A DNA stretch of 64,000 nucleotides from Siphonodentalium dalli (GCA_032622095.1 CP136066.1:94759319-94823318), one strand, 5' to 3'. Positions 1 to 11,885 are shown, counted from the stretch's first letter. The notes: generated by a model from the letters alone, not told the origin. Translations and numbers: made by a program.

Positions 1-3000
1 GTGCAGTAGGATTTCTATTCATTAGTAAAAAATTGTTCAGAAAATAAGTTCAACAAACGGACTATGCGGCTCATGACCGTTTGTTGAACTAATTATCTGA
101 AAGAGATGGATTCTCCCACCAGTTATATAAGCGTATGAAATAAGCGTACATTGTCATGATCTATATTCAATTGGAGGGTTGTTCAGGAAATAAAAGTGCA
201 GAAGGATTCGGATTCTTCGGTGAAAATTGTTCAGAAAATAAGTTCAACACACGTTATATGCGGCCCATGACAGCTTGTTGAAATATTATCCGTAAGAGAC
301 GGATTCTCCCATCAGTTATATAACCGTATGAAATAAGCGTACATTGGAATGGTCTTTAATATATTTGGACGGTTGCTCAGGAAATACAAGTGCAGAAGGA
401 TTTCTATTCATTGATAAAATATTTTCAAAAAATACATTCAACAATCGGCGTATGCGGCCCATGACCGTTTGTTGAACTAATTATCTGAAAGAGATGGATT
501 CTCCCACATGTCATATAATCGTATGAAATAAACGTACATTGTCATGATCTATAATTCATTTGGAGGGTTGTTCAGGGGGAAAAAGTACAGACGGATTCCT
601 AGTCTTTGGTGAAAATTGTTCAGAAAATATATTCAACAAACGGCCTATGCATATGGGGCCCATGACTGTTGCTTGAACTAATTATCCATTATTGGTGGAT
701 TCCCACAACAGTTAAATAAGCGTACATTGGAATTGTCTGTAATTCATTTGGAGGGTTGTTTAGGAAATACAAGTGCAAAAGGATTCATATTCATTGGTGA
801 CAATTGTTCAGAAAATAAGTTCAACAAACGGCCTATGCGGCCCATGACCGTTTGGTGTACTAACTATCTGAACGATGGGTTGTCCCATCCGATATAAAAG
901 CGTGTGAACTAAGCGTACATTGCAATGGTCTGTAATTCATGTGGAGGGTTGTTCAGGAAATACAAGTGCAGAAGGATTCCTACTCATTGGTGAAAATTTT
1001 TCAGAATAAAAGTTCAACAAACTGCCTATGTGGCACATGTTGAACTAATAATGTGAAAGATGTGGATTCTCCCTCCAGTTATATAAGCGTATGAAATAAG
1101 CGTACACTTGAATGATCTTGAATTGTCTATAATTCAGTTGGAGGGTTGTTCGGAAAATACAATTGGAGAAGGATTCCTATTCATTGGTGAAAATTAATCA
1201 GAAAATAAGTCCAACAAACGGCCTATGCGGCACATGACCGTTTGTTGAACCAATTATCTGAAATAGATGGATTCTCCCTCCAGTTAAATAAGCATACATT
1301 CGAATGGTTTATAATTCATTTAGAGCGTTGTTCAGGATATACAGGTGCAGGATATATATTCATTGGGGAAACTGTTCATCAAATAAATTCAACTGGTATT
1401 ATATAATAGTACAATATAATGGTCTATAATTCATTTTGAGGGTTGTTCATAAAATACAAGTGCAGAAGGATTCCTGTTTATTGGTGAATTTTTTTTCAGA
1501 AAATAAGTACAACAAACGGCCTATGCGGCCCTTGACCATTTGTTGAACTAGTTATCAGACAGAGATGGATTCTCCCACCAGTTATATAAGCATATGAAAT
1601 AAGCGTACATTGTCATGGTCTATAACTCATTTGGAGGGTTGTTCAGGAAATACAAGTACAAAAGGATTTGTATTCATTGGTAAAATTGTTCAGAAAATAA
1701 GTTCAACAAACGGCCTATGCGGCCCATGACCATTTGTTGAACTACATTGGAATTGTCTTTAATATATTTAGAGGGCTGTTCAGGAAATACAAGTGAAGAA
1801 GAATTTCTATTCATTTGTGAAAAAAAAATTCAGAAAATACATTCAACAAGCGGCGTATGCGGCCCATGACCCACAAGTCATAAAATCGTATGAAATAAAC
1901 GTACATTGTCATGTTCTATAATTCATTTCGAGGGTTGTTCAGGAAATACAAGTACAGAAGGGTTCCTATTCTTCGGTGAAAATTGTTTAGAAATTATGTT
2001 CAACAAACGGCCTAGCTATGCCTATGCGACCCATGACCGTTGCTTGAACTAATTATCCAATATTGGTGGATTCCCCCGACAGTTAAATAAGCGTACACTT
2101 GAATTGTCTATATTCAGTTGGAGGGTTGTTCAGGTAATACAATTGGAGAAGGATTCATATTCATTGGTGAAAATTGTTCAGAAAATAAGTTCAGCAAACT
2201 GCCTATGCGGCTCGTGACCGTTTGTTGAACTAATTATCTGACAGAGATGGATTCCCCATCCAGTTATATAAGCGTATGAAACAAACGTACATTAGAATGA
2301 TCTATAATTCATTTGGAGCGTTGTTCAGGAAATACAAGTGCAGAAGGATATATATTCATTGGGGAAACTGTTCATCAAATAAGTTCAACTGGTATTATAT
2401 AACAGTACAATTGAATGGTCTATAATTAATTTTGAGGGTTCATAAAACACAAGTGCAGAATGATTCCTATTTATTGGTGAAAATTGTTCAGAAAATAAGT
2501 TCAACAAATTGTATTTTTTAAATCTAATTATCTGAAGTAATGGATTCTCCGACCAGTTATATAATCATACATTGGAATGGTCTATAATTCAGTTGGAGGT
2601 TTGTTCAGGAAATACAAGTGCAGAAGGATACATATTCATTTGGGAAAATTGTTCCGAAAATAAGTTCAACTGTTATTGTATAATCGTACATTGGAATGGT
2701 CTATAATTCATTTGGAGTTTTTTTTGGGAAATGCTAATGCAGAAGGATACATATTCATTGTTGAACAATGTTCAGATAATAAGTTCAACAAACGGCCTAT
2801 GCGGCTCATGACCGTTTGTTGGACTAATTAAGAGATGGATTCCCACCATTTATATATAAATGTATGAAATAAGCGTACAGTGTCGTGGTCTATAATCTTT
2901 TGGATGGTTGTTCAGGTAATACAAGTGCAGAAGGAATCCTGGTCTTTGGTGAAAATTGATCGGAAAATAAGTTCAACAAACGACCTACGCGGCCCATGGC

Positions 3001-3110
3001 CGTTTGTTGAACCAATTATCTGAAAGAGATGGACTCCCCCAGCAGTTATATAAGCGTATGAAATAAGCGTACATTGGAATGGTCTATAATTCATCTGGAG
3101 GGTTGATCAT
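1..3110. repeat. Satellite array, ~195-bp monomer with palindromic core
   Basis: About 17-18 diverged head-to-tail monomers run from the left edge. Each has GGATTCTCCCACCAGTTATA, then AAGCGTACATTG, TAATTCATTTGGAGGGTTG, AAGTGCAGAAGGATTC, and an inverted repeat TTCAACAAACGG ... CCGTTTGTTGAA separated by about 15 bases. The core recurs near 49, 241, 427, 628, 811, 1012, 1211, 1508, 1702, 1841, 1998, 2191, 2497, 2784 and 2972. Three monomers (near 1386, 2390, 2659) lack the right palindrome arm. Short frames here are not coding. The array probably continues left of the window. Confidence 0.93.
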
Positions 3111-3380
3111 GAAATAAAAGTAGACGACGTCTAACAGACGTGCAGAAGGATTACTATTCAACTAAGGGACTGTCGGGCACATGTATGCTTGTTGAACTTA
3201 TCATCTGAACAGTCCATTTGAACTACTCGTCAATGATTATTCAGTAAGTTAATGGTTGAAACACAGAAGTTAAATATTTGCGCGTTTGATTGTTCTGAAC
3301 TGAAATAAACAAACAAAAGAAGTCGATAATGATCAGATTTCACCAAAAGCTGAATGTACCATGCATTGATAATGATTAAC

Positions 3381-4296
3381 CTTAGGGTGCATTTACACTG
3401 CCACAGAACTGTACACAGATCTACACGCAGACTAGTGCGAACGGGTTGATATAGAAATGCACACAGAAATAAAACGGTATTCGTCCCTGCATGTGAGCAA
3501 AAATCGTGTCCGCTATACGTCAGGGTCAACACCGAAGCATTTGCGACAGGCAAATCAGTTTTGATTAATTGTTACTCGGGCTTGGCGAATAATGTGTTAC
3601 AGTTTTCGTCGTCATTTCAACCCATGTATTTCGTGTATTCAAGATGGACAGGGACATGTCAACCGGGGGTGAGGGGTGTCTCATCCCAACTTTGGTAAAA
3701 ATGTTCAACAGTTGGAAATTTCATACCTGACAAAAGATTAGTTGTATAATTTCCAAACAATAGGTTGAAAATGATATTGTAGTTTGATTTTCAAACATTT
3801 TGTAGTATTGTTTTCTGACCAATATTTGCATAATTTCCTACCTTATATGGAAAGATTGTGCCCTGGTCCCTCCCCTGTGGCCAGTCAAAACTGCTAGTTA
3901 ATTTAATAAAAACAATATTGTCCTACATTTGGTCAACATTGTCATTAGAATTGTCATCTGTTGGAAATTTTGCTACATTTGGTCAAATACAGAGTTTTGT
4001 AGCATGGATACCCACTCCATACGAATCCAAAATGACCACCTCCCAGATGGTGTCAAACAGGAGACCTATATATATATGCTGACAAGGCACATACCAAATC
4101 GCTGTTGTCTGCTGGTAGTTGATCCATTTTTATGTCTGGCCTAAACTGAAACGACTCCTAGTGAGTTGTCAATTACCAGAGTACTGGTCAGCGCGCGTTC
4201 ACTATTAGTCATCATGTTGTGATGACAGTAATGTACGACACGTGACTTTATACAGATCTGTATACAGATCTATACACAGTGTAAACGCACCCTAAG
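3381..4296. mobile_element. Non-autonomous TIR element (CTTAGGGTGC ends)
   Basis: The ends are inverted copies: CTTAGGGTGCATTTACACTG at 3381-3400 and its near-complement CAGTGTAAACGCACCCTAAG at 4277-4296. Subterminal GTACACAGATCTACAC and TATACAGATCTATACAC also mirror each other. The 916-bp interior has only short frames and no transposase. I could not fix a clean target duplication, so superfamily is open (the end style is hAT-like). Confidence 0.7.
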
Positions 4297-4442
4297 ATAT
4301 TGATATACAATGCTCACAAACAGGTCAAAATAAAAGGTATAAATGTAGAACCCCCACCTTTGTGTTTAATATGCCTTTAAGCGAACGCTATACATTGAGT
4401 CATACATGAAGCTATAACAGAATAAAGTAAGATAGCTTTCTA

Positions 4443-4716
4443 ACATCAATGACTATACCATGCATATATATGTATTCCACTTTTCGGATTTTGTTTTTGC
4501 TACAAGATTTGTTGATTGTTGCTACACATTTCTGTTTTTTTGTTCATTGTAAATCTTCACGAAATTAACATCAATGACTATACCCTGCATATAATTATAT
4601 GTATTCCACTTTTCGGATTCTGTTTTTGCTACAAGATTTGTTGATTGTTGCTACACATATTTGTTTTGTTTTTGTTTTTTGCTACAAGATTTCATTGTAA
4701 ATCTTCACGAATTTAA
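4443..4716. repeat. Direct tandem duplication, ~123-bp period
   Basis: The block beginning TCAATGACTATACC and containing TATGTATTCCACTTTTCGGA and GCTACAAGATTTGTTGATTG occurs at 4446 and again at 4569. A partial third piece (TTTGCTACAAGATTTCATTG) follows at about 4678. No coding signal was seen. Confidence 0.8.
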
Positions 4717-4805
4717 GCACAACTACATCATTAATATGTTATAAACACATGAATATAGCTTTCTAACATCTCTGGATATGCGGTACTCTGATACCAAAGA
4801 TTTAA

Positions 4806-5327
4806 ATATGGTCTATCTCTTCCCAGCAACTTGTATATAGATTGAAGGGTATAAAATAATATATATGAATTAAGGAAACCTATCCGGAAAAGCTTCCATC
4901 AATTAATATAATTTGTTTGTGTCCTGTTTCCGGCACTTACTTTTTTCGCTTCCTTCGTTTGTTTGTTTGTTTGTGTTTTCTCGCTTGCTTTGGTTCCTTC
5001 GCGGTGAAGCAAACGAAATAATCTAAATTATTTCGAAACCGGGGAAACCCAACAACAATAATCAAGAAAAAAAACTTCTTGGTTGTTGTTGTTGGGTTTC
5101 GGTCGTTCCTTCGCTTGCTTTAGATTGTTTCGCTGCGAAGGAAGCAAGCGAAAAAAAACAAACAAACGATGGAAGCGAAAAAAGAATGACAGTGGCGGAA
5201 ACAGGACACCATATAAATTTCATTTAAAATTTCTAATAACGTTCGCGGGATACTTTTATATGCTTGAAATAGGGATTCATAAAACTTATTGTTGTTCAAA
5301 TTGTGCCCCGGATGAGATAGACCATCT
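4806..5327. mobile_element. 522-bp MITE flanked by TTAA (copy 1)
   Basis: TTAA sits at 4802-4805 and 5328-5331. The terminal inverted repeats read ATATGGTCTATCTC on the left and GAGATAGACCATCT on the right. The interior forms a long hairpin at 4919-5209: GTGTCCTGTTTCCG against CGGAAACAGGACAC, and TTTTTTCGCTTCC against GGAAGCGAAAAAA. Internal motifs GGGTATAAAATAAT and CCGGAAAAGCTTC match the 520-bp element at 61841-62360 in inverted orientation. No transposase is encoded. TTAA targets are used by piggyBac-type and Kolobok-type transposases; which one acts here cannot be told. Confidence 0.78.
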
Positions 5328-5390
5328 TTAAATTAAATATAGAATTTGATATTGCTATGTATGTTTTCATTGCAATTCTTCAATAAATTT

Positions 5391-5663
5391 AACCCTTTCA
5401 TGACTGGAGCTTGCCTGTCATTTTGCGAAAACCCTGTGCCAATGCATTATCTGGTATATGCGAGTCGACCATATGGCGTCTCGCATATATATATATACGA
5501 GAATGCTTTGGCCTTACAATATTTACATTGATCTTGAAGCCACTGCATTTATTTATATATGCGAGGCTCCCTGTGGGGTGCGGACTCATGCACATATATA
5601 AGATAATGTACTGGCACAGGGTCTTTAATATTGCACTAGCACAGATCCGGACGTGAAAGGGTT
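5391..5663. mobile_element. 273-bp MITE with AACCCTTTCA ends
   Basis: AACCCTTTCATGAC at the left end pairs with ACGTGAAAGGGTT at the right. Just inside, CCTGTGCCAATGCATTATCT pairs imperfectly with AGATAATGTACTGGCACAGG. Frames inside (81-136 codons) run along both strands of the palindrome and are not genes. A relic of the same family lies at 10878-11065. Confidence 0.75.
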
Positions 5664-6650
5664 CAGCACATAAAATTATGCAGCACTTTGATGTTGTTAT
5701 ATGATAATGTAATATAAATGTATTTGCATGTATGTATATATAGATTGATTGATTGATGATATGTTGCCAATTTCGTGAATAATATTGTAAATATCGCAAA
5801 TTAAACATATGTTCAGTAGTTTGACTTACTGTTTGAATCTCGGTCTCAGTTCAGCTGACACAAGAAGTCCGTTGGTGAAGGGGTGGGTCAAACGATACTC
5901 TAAGCTTTCCAACTGTTGGAAATTTCGAAAGTGGCACACACCCTCATATGCTTTTGGTATAAAGTATATTTAAGAAATAACTCTTGTTTCGATTAAGGTT
6001 ATGGAGTTATAACCGAAAAGTTTGAAGATAAATTCTGTAACGCGCGTAGCACAGTTATACGTTCATCGAGTGATGAAATCGCGTCGTCAGCGTTTTTGAT
6101 TGGCTAGTCGCAACTGATCACGGATCGCGCGCCACCGGGCAGCTGCAATTTGCACGTGGGATTGATATATTCGACCGCGGTGACACAAACTGGTGTTGGT
6201 TTTAATTTCAGTGTTCATTTCTTTGCAATGTTAATATTGTTGATTTGTCTGGTCACTTGTGCACTGGATATTAGCATCTAGTATGGTTATTGTCAATACA
6301 GTCATACCCGAAGGAATTATGATGCAACACCGAAATTTCATGTTAAATCGTAGGAAGAATCGAACTTCCAGGAACAGCGTGTAATACATGGTTTTATCAT
6401 ATGACTCAATCATTATTTACGTTGGAAAGTATGTCATAAATCAATTTCATATGAATAACCAGTTCATATCACCTTCCGATAATTTGATTGGTTTGTTGAC
6501 AACAAGTGTGTTCCGATTGGCTGAATGGCAGCCGGGGCCGAACCGCATCTCTAACTAAATGCAGGTCAAATTCGTGCGCGTCAATCAACGAGATGCCGAA
6601 ATTCTCGCAATTATAATCTTGAAATATATAGTTTTGGACATTGTTATACG
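5664..6650. other. No gene seen (5.7-6.65 kb)
   Basis: AT-rich single-copy-looking DNA with a few GC-richer patches around 6050-6160 and 6530-6600. No splice-bounded exon, RNA gene or clear repeat recognised. Confidence 0.5.
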
Positions 6651-6890
6651 ATAAATAGAATATGTAATTCGTATTTATCTAATAAACATACGATATAATG
6701 TCACAAACTGAGAACAGAATAGCGCACTATATCTTCGCGTGCATATTATTTCTGCTAGTTCACCAGGTGTAATTGGGCTTCCGCTGCAATGAAGTGACGT
6801 CACATTAACCTTTTGCTGCCGATGTCATATAGCTATTTAGTGATATGTGTGCGTTTTGGACATCATAATCAATTTATAGGTGTCATATGA

Positions 6891-7050
6891 TAAATAGAAT
6901 ATGTAATTCGTGTTTCTCTCATATGATATTTATGAAACTCGTCACGAATTTTCAGTTTTCTCTCGCCGGAGGCTCGAGAAAACTGAAAATTCTTAGACTC
7001 GTTTCATAAATATCGTATGAGAGAAACACTCATTTCATATCCTCTATTTA
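6891..7050. repeat. 160-bp near-perfect hairpin
   Basis: TAAATAGAATATG...GTTTCTCTCATATGATATTT on the left mirrors AAATATCGTATGAGAGAAAC...CATATCCTCTATTTA on the right, and GAATTTTCAGTTTTCTC mirrors GAGAAAACTGAAAATTC. The loop is about 11 bases (TCGCCGGAGGC). A half copy of the left arm (GATAAATAGAATATGTAATT) occurs at about 6652. This is a foldback-type repeat without coding content. Confidence 0.85.
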
Positions 7051-7104
7051 TTACACGCTTGTTCCTAGGAGTACAGTGTTATTGATGTTCCATATTTACA
7101 AATC

Positions 7105-7128
7105 CGTATGGAACGTACGTTCCATACG
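7105..7128. repeat. 24-bp perfect palindrome
   Basis: The palindrome is centred on ACGT within ATGGAACGTACGTTCCAT and extends three bases further on each side. It is isolated in otherwise featureless DNA. It could be a protein-binding dyad or a relic element; function unknown. Confidence 0.8.
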
Positions 7129-7685
7129 CATCTCGTTGACGTAAAATGGCGTACATGACGTTCGCCTCGACCATGAAACTGGAACTATTTAAATAAAAAT
7201 AATCATCACACATGACAAACACGCCCTGTATGAGCCTAAATAGTCCTTCTAATCCTGTATTTTTAATGCATGTGCACGGATTCTAGGACGCGAAGCGAGT
7301 AATAAACACAGAACGACACGATGCGTAAATGGGTTTGTCGATACGGCACTCGTGCTGTCGCGGAAGGATAGAACTCGAGGCGCAAGCATTATTAAATATA
7401 GCCCTGTGTACTTTCTATTGTTGACTTGACGCTTTGGAATCATCTGTATGCTGTACATCTCGTTATCCGTTGCACTGTCCATACAAGAAAATGTATGGAG
7501 ATAATTTGGATATCGAAGTTCAAATTCCAAGCGATTGTATTTCACATTATAACATATAATATAACATAGCACACAATTGCATGGTATTCTCAACAATGGA
7601 ATGGGAGTAATACGTGCAATTTAAAGAAATGTCAACAGTTTGTGTGTACTCGATATCAGTGGGTTTTCTGTTTTCAGACACCACA

Positions 7686-8275
7686 CTGTAAGAAATGCGG
7701 ACGCATTACGCGTAACTTTGTGTTCTACACAGAACACGTACATGTTCTAGGTAGAACACGTACCTGTTCCACACAGAACACATACGTGTTCTCTCAGTGT
7801 TCTGACATGGAACGCTACCGTTCTCACTGAGAACACTAGCGTTCTGTTTTGGAACACTAGCGTTCTAGTTCATGGCATCCTATTGAATATGGTCCATTGG
7901 TGTCCAGTCAAGTACTTTATTATAAATATTACTCATATGCAACGTTGAAAAACGTTGTTTTCATACACATGTCATATATATGCATGAGACTGCAATTTGG
8001 TTTCAGTTAAATAGTCTCCGTTCATAGTCACAGTTGCATTTCTGGACATCAGTGTTAATATTTTTCTGTTCCCTTATTGCTTGCTATCAATGTGTGTTTA
8101 GACATAGCAAAACGGAAGTCATTTCTTAAGTATTGAGCATTTTAGGCAGCAACGCATGATATATTCCGTGGACATGGAACACTAGTGTTCTATATTAGAA
8201 CACACGTGTTCTGTTCCAAAGAGGGAGTCAGAACACTAGTGTTCTAACATGAGAACACTAGTGTTCTATGGCAGA
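7686..8275. repeat. Cluster of GAACAC...GTGTTC palindromes (copy 1)
   Basis: At 7735-7865 and 8172-8275 there are many copies of GAACAC and GTGTTC arranged as dyads such as AGAACACTAGTGTTCT (16 bp) and GAACACGTACATGTTC. The region starts near CACTGTAAGAAATGC, which resembles the complement of the right edge of the second cluster (CACTGTAAAAACGCC, 28330-28345). That hints at a transposon with CACTGTAA ends. No coding capacity. Confidence 0.7.
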
Positions 8276-8454
8276 GTTGTGAAACGTGTATGTCTCTTGA
8301 CTTATATAGACTACAATTGGTTTGAATTTTAACGTATTTATAACTTGTTAGTAACACGACGCGAAATCCGATTTAATTATTTTGGTGCAGGCCTATAGCA
8401 TTTTCCAACAAAGGTGGACTGATGATTCCAATCTGTTATCATAGGCGTACGGGC

Positions 8455-8540
8455 AGGTTTGGCTGAATTAAATCGGCCGATTTAAATCATTGATTTAAAT
8501 CAATGATTTTTTTTTTAAATCATTGATTTAAATCAAAACA
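8455..8540. repeat. GATTTAAATC palindromic terminus
   Basis: AATCGGCCGATTTAAATC and repeated ATTGATTTAAATCAATGATT form overlapping dyads around a T9 tract. Ends built from iterated GATTTAAATC are typical of some hAT-family elements. I found no matching opposite end, so this may be a solo or truncated terminus. Confidence 0.55.
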
Positions 8541-8766
8541 ATACTCTGTGCAGAAAACTTAAAAAAACAACAAACAATAGTTCACAACATGTTTACAACC
8601 ATTTTAATGCAATTAATTCAAGAGCACTTTTTGACAACCAAAGTAAAGTATTAATCAAGTATATGTGCTATTTAAATCCGAACATGTAGGCCTATGGAAA
8701 CGGCGTTTCAAATGCTAAATAATTTCCCGGCCATTTGTTTTCGACATTCGCACCGGTTGCCAAACT

Positions 8767-8929
8767 TTGGTAGCACCGATTCTAGACATGCGCAGTGGCA
8801 CCGATTACAGTCAAAGGAATCGGATTGGCAGACAGACGATAGCCGAGGAACTGGCGCCATATTCAGTTCGCTTTGTTTTGATCTCGACGTTGGACGTTTA
8901 TTCTATTTGGGATTTTAAACTTCACAACA
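8767..8929 (+). promoter_or_regulatory. Possible promoter/first exon of the downstream gene (tentative)
   Basis: This short GC-richer patch contains ACATGCGCAGTGGC (NRF-1-like half site) and CTGGCGCCATATTC, and ends in AACTTCACAACAG followed by GTATTT, a passable splice donor. The open frame through it would leave phase 2 at that donor, whereas the first recognised coding exon at 12144 enters in phase 0. It could therefore only serve as a non-coding leader for that gene. This is a guess from composition and a donor-like site. Confidence 0.15.
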
Positions 8930-9419
8930 GGTATTTTCCCGAGCATTTCTGTTGATTTTGTGACACAATATGTCTACGTTTTAGTCCCAATTGTTACTCC
9001 GAACGATTTGATCATAACAAATTAACATTAATGATTAACAAAAGTCCTTCAAAAGTCCTTCAATTTACCGACTTTGTTAAGTTTGTAACTTTCAGTTTGA
9101 TTTGAGACTAAATATCTTGAAAAATGTGATTATTATTATTTATTTTGAATCAGGCATAAAGCGCCCATATATTATATCACAATTTAGCAAAATGTGTGAC
9201 TGGCTCTGTAGTAGAGGCTCTTATGTCCATTTTTTGGCTCCCGTGTGCATTCTGTGAAGAAAATGAAATATAGCCACTGTGCTCATGTCATGATGTTGCT
9301 TGATATCTGGGGCACCAGGAAACAACTAGTAGTAGTGAATTTATGGTAGGAAATATAATATTTCTCTACTGTTGTGATACTATGATAACAGGCTTCAATT
9401 TGACAGAAAAAATTACCAC

Positions 9420-10610
9420 ATTTAACCAAAATGGCGACCGAAGTTCTGGAAAAAGATGAATTTTCACACATGTCTCTTAAAACATTCACGGTTGTTTGAA
9501 ATCGGTGGCTAATAGCAACTTAATTTTAAATACATTTTAATACCTAACCATTTGAACATGATAATATGTCATACTTTGGGTCTTACTCCTACAAAATGTC
9601 GTCAAAATGTGAATTCATAAATAAGCTATAAAATTTTACCAAATAACGATTTTGTAATTCAAGCCAAGTGTTAGCCAGAAAATAGCTGAATTTGATGACA
9701 AACATTTGCAACAGGTTTAGACATATAGATTGCCATATAATAACAACCAAAAATGTGCATCTGTATTCAAGATGGCGACCAAAATGGTTGCCAAAATTGA
9801 TAAATCACTCAAATTTGTCAAATTTTCTATTGATATCACTTCTAGTGTGCGATTTAGTGAATATAGGTGAATATATTTGCTCCGTGTTGGCGTAATAACA
9901 TGCAGATATGAAACAATATTAATAGTTTGTGAACAATGGCTGTTTATACTCAAGAATTCGAGAGAATGAAACGACGAAAATGAGATGAAATCATGAACAA
10001 TTTCAGTGTTGGCATTGAGTCTGGGAGGAACATTTAGATAGTGAAATGATTGTTTCGAGACCAATAATACCATTGGATCACACTTCCTCTTGATGGTGCA
10101 GTTTGGACCTCAAATCCAAGATGGCTCCCAAAACGGCGACCGAAATTCTAATAATTGATAATTTTTCACACTCGCTCAAATTATTCACAGCGGTTTGAAA
10201 TCTGTGGCTACTAGCAACCTTATTTTGAATGAATTATACTATATAATCATTCGACAACTATGATATGTAAGATTAACATATTATTATCCATATGAATCTA
10301 AATTCAGGATGGTGACTCAGATGGTTACCAAAATGGAGAAATCATCCAAATTTTCTAGTTTCCATTGATAACGCTCCTAATGTGGGTTTCAGTGACTACT
10401 GGTAAACACATTTGTTCCCCTGTTAACAAAAGTGCCAGGAATGCTGATACAATATGAAAATTTTGCGGACAGTAGCTGCTTATATCCGAGATTTCATGAG
10501 AATGGAAACAGAAACCATGAAAAGTAGATAAATTCATCTGATGTTGACCTATTTGAAAATATCCAAATCTGAATATATGCTGATTACATCCATCATTTCA
10601 TGTACATCCG
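9420..10610. repeat. Degenerate tandem repeat with ATGGCGACC units
   Basis: AAAATGGCGACCGAAGTTCT...GGTTGTTTGAAATCGGTGGC (9427-9510) is repeated as AAAACGGCGACCGAAATTCT...GCGGTTTGAAATCTGTGGCT (10130-10210). TTCAAGATGGCGACC (9768) has a partner near 10305 (TTCAGGATGGTGACT). The offset is roughly 550-700 bp. The motif resembles the ATCCAAGATGGCGGC units in the foldback arms at 57-58 kb. Frames inside are not convincing genes. Confidence 0.6.
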
Positions 10611-10877
10611 AAATATCCTGATTGGGTGACTCGACTGGAGAAAAATCCCTACCTCGACAATAGGGCTGTCGGCAATGTTCCAGATAAATTGATTATAATT
10701 TCTTGGACCAATGTACAGTTCGACTTGGCTGTAGAGGCAATTCAACCCACCGACATGTTGAGGTACATGTATTATTATTGGGTTGAAAGTATGTAGTATT
10801 CTTTCCAGATGTTTTATACAGGAACATTTGATATCCCACTACAATGAAATCAGGTCTGCAGAAAACTCAGGTCGTTA

Positions 10878-11065
10878 ACCCTTTACCCAACAAACCGGCC
10901 AAAACCGGCCAAATAAAGCTTCAACAGCCTAAAATATCTTCGGTCTGTCTCAATAAAACCATACAAATATGGATATCATTGGAACCGGCTCCTTGACCAC
11001 ATTGTGATAGTTACAGTTATGCCCTGTGCCAATGCATTCTCTTATATATGCGAGTCGACCATAGC
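10878..11065. mobile_element. Truncated relic of the AACCCTTTCA MITE family
   Basis: GTTAACCCTTTACCC at the left and CCCTGTGCCAATGCATT...TATATGCGAGTCGACC at 11021-11060 match the first part of the element at 5391. The right half is missing and is replaced by the G-tract tandem repeat. Confidence 0.55.
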
Positions 11066-11081
11066 GATCAATAAATATAAA

Positions 11082-11761
11082 ATCTGCCATCTGAATTGGT
11101 TGAGGGGGGGGGGGGGGGGGGGGGTGGCGAATAACTTTAATATTAAAACTTGGATGTCAGATGAGCTTCTTATATTGTGCATTAGATTAGACGATCATTC
11201 AATCATATACAATCATTTTATAAAACTGGGAGTGGAATTGCGAACAAAATTCTTAAATCTGAATTGGTTGGTGAGGGGGGGGGGGGGGGGGGGGGTGGCG
11301 AATAATTTTATTCTTAAATCGTGGATGTCAGATGAGCTTGTTATTGTTTTGCATTAGATTAGACGTTCCTGCAATCATAATCAATCATTTGATAGAACTG
11401 GAAGTCGAATTTCGAACGAAAATCTGCGATCTGAATTGGTTGGTGGGGGGGTGGCGAATAATTTTATTCTTAAAACATGGAGTCAGATGAGATTGTTATT
11501 GTTTTGCATTAGATTAGACGTTCCTGCAATCATAATCAATCATTTGATAGAACTGGAAGTCGAATTTCGAACGAAAATCTGCGATCTGAATTGGTTGGTG
11601 AGGGGGGTGGCGAATAATTTTATTCTTAAAACATGGATGTCAGATGAGCTTGTTATTGTTTTGCATTAGATTAGACGATCCTGCAATCATAATCAATCAT
11701 TTGATAGAACTGGAAATTGAATTGCGAACAAAAATGTGAAATCTGAATTGGTTGGTGGGTG

Positions 11762-11799
<38 letters not shown>

Positions 11800-11885
11800 A
11801 ACTTGGATGTCAGATAAGATTTTTATTTTGTGCATTAGATTAGACGATTCTTCGATCATAAACAATCATTTTGTAGACCTGGAAG
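11082..11885. repeat. Five-copy tandem repeat with long G tracts
   Basis: CTGAATTGGTTG recurs at about 11091, 11261, 11430, 11586 and 11743 (period 156-170 bp). Each copy has TGGCGAATAATTTTATTC, a TGGATGTCAGATGAGCTTG block and GCATTAGATTAGACG. A guanine run of very different length follows the TTGGTTG motif (about 18, 21, 7, 6 and 34 G). Length variation comes almost wholly from the G run, the expected outcome of slippage or quadruplex-associated instability. Frames here are artefacts. Confidence 0.92.

Noticed and set aside
1-3110. CRISPR-like array of regularly spaced palindromic repeats
   Set aside because: Repeat and spacer both diverge together at ~195-bp period; this is a eukaryotic satellite, with no conserved repeat/variable spacer split and no cas genes.
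8172-8275. Glucocorticoid/androgen response elements
   Set aside because: The dyads have 2- or 4-base spacers instead of the required 3, and they are iterated like a repeat family.
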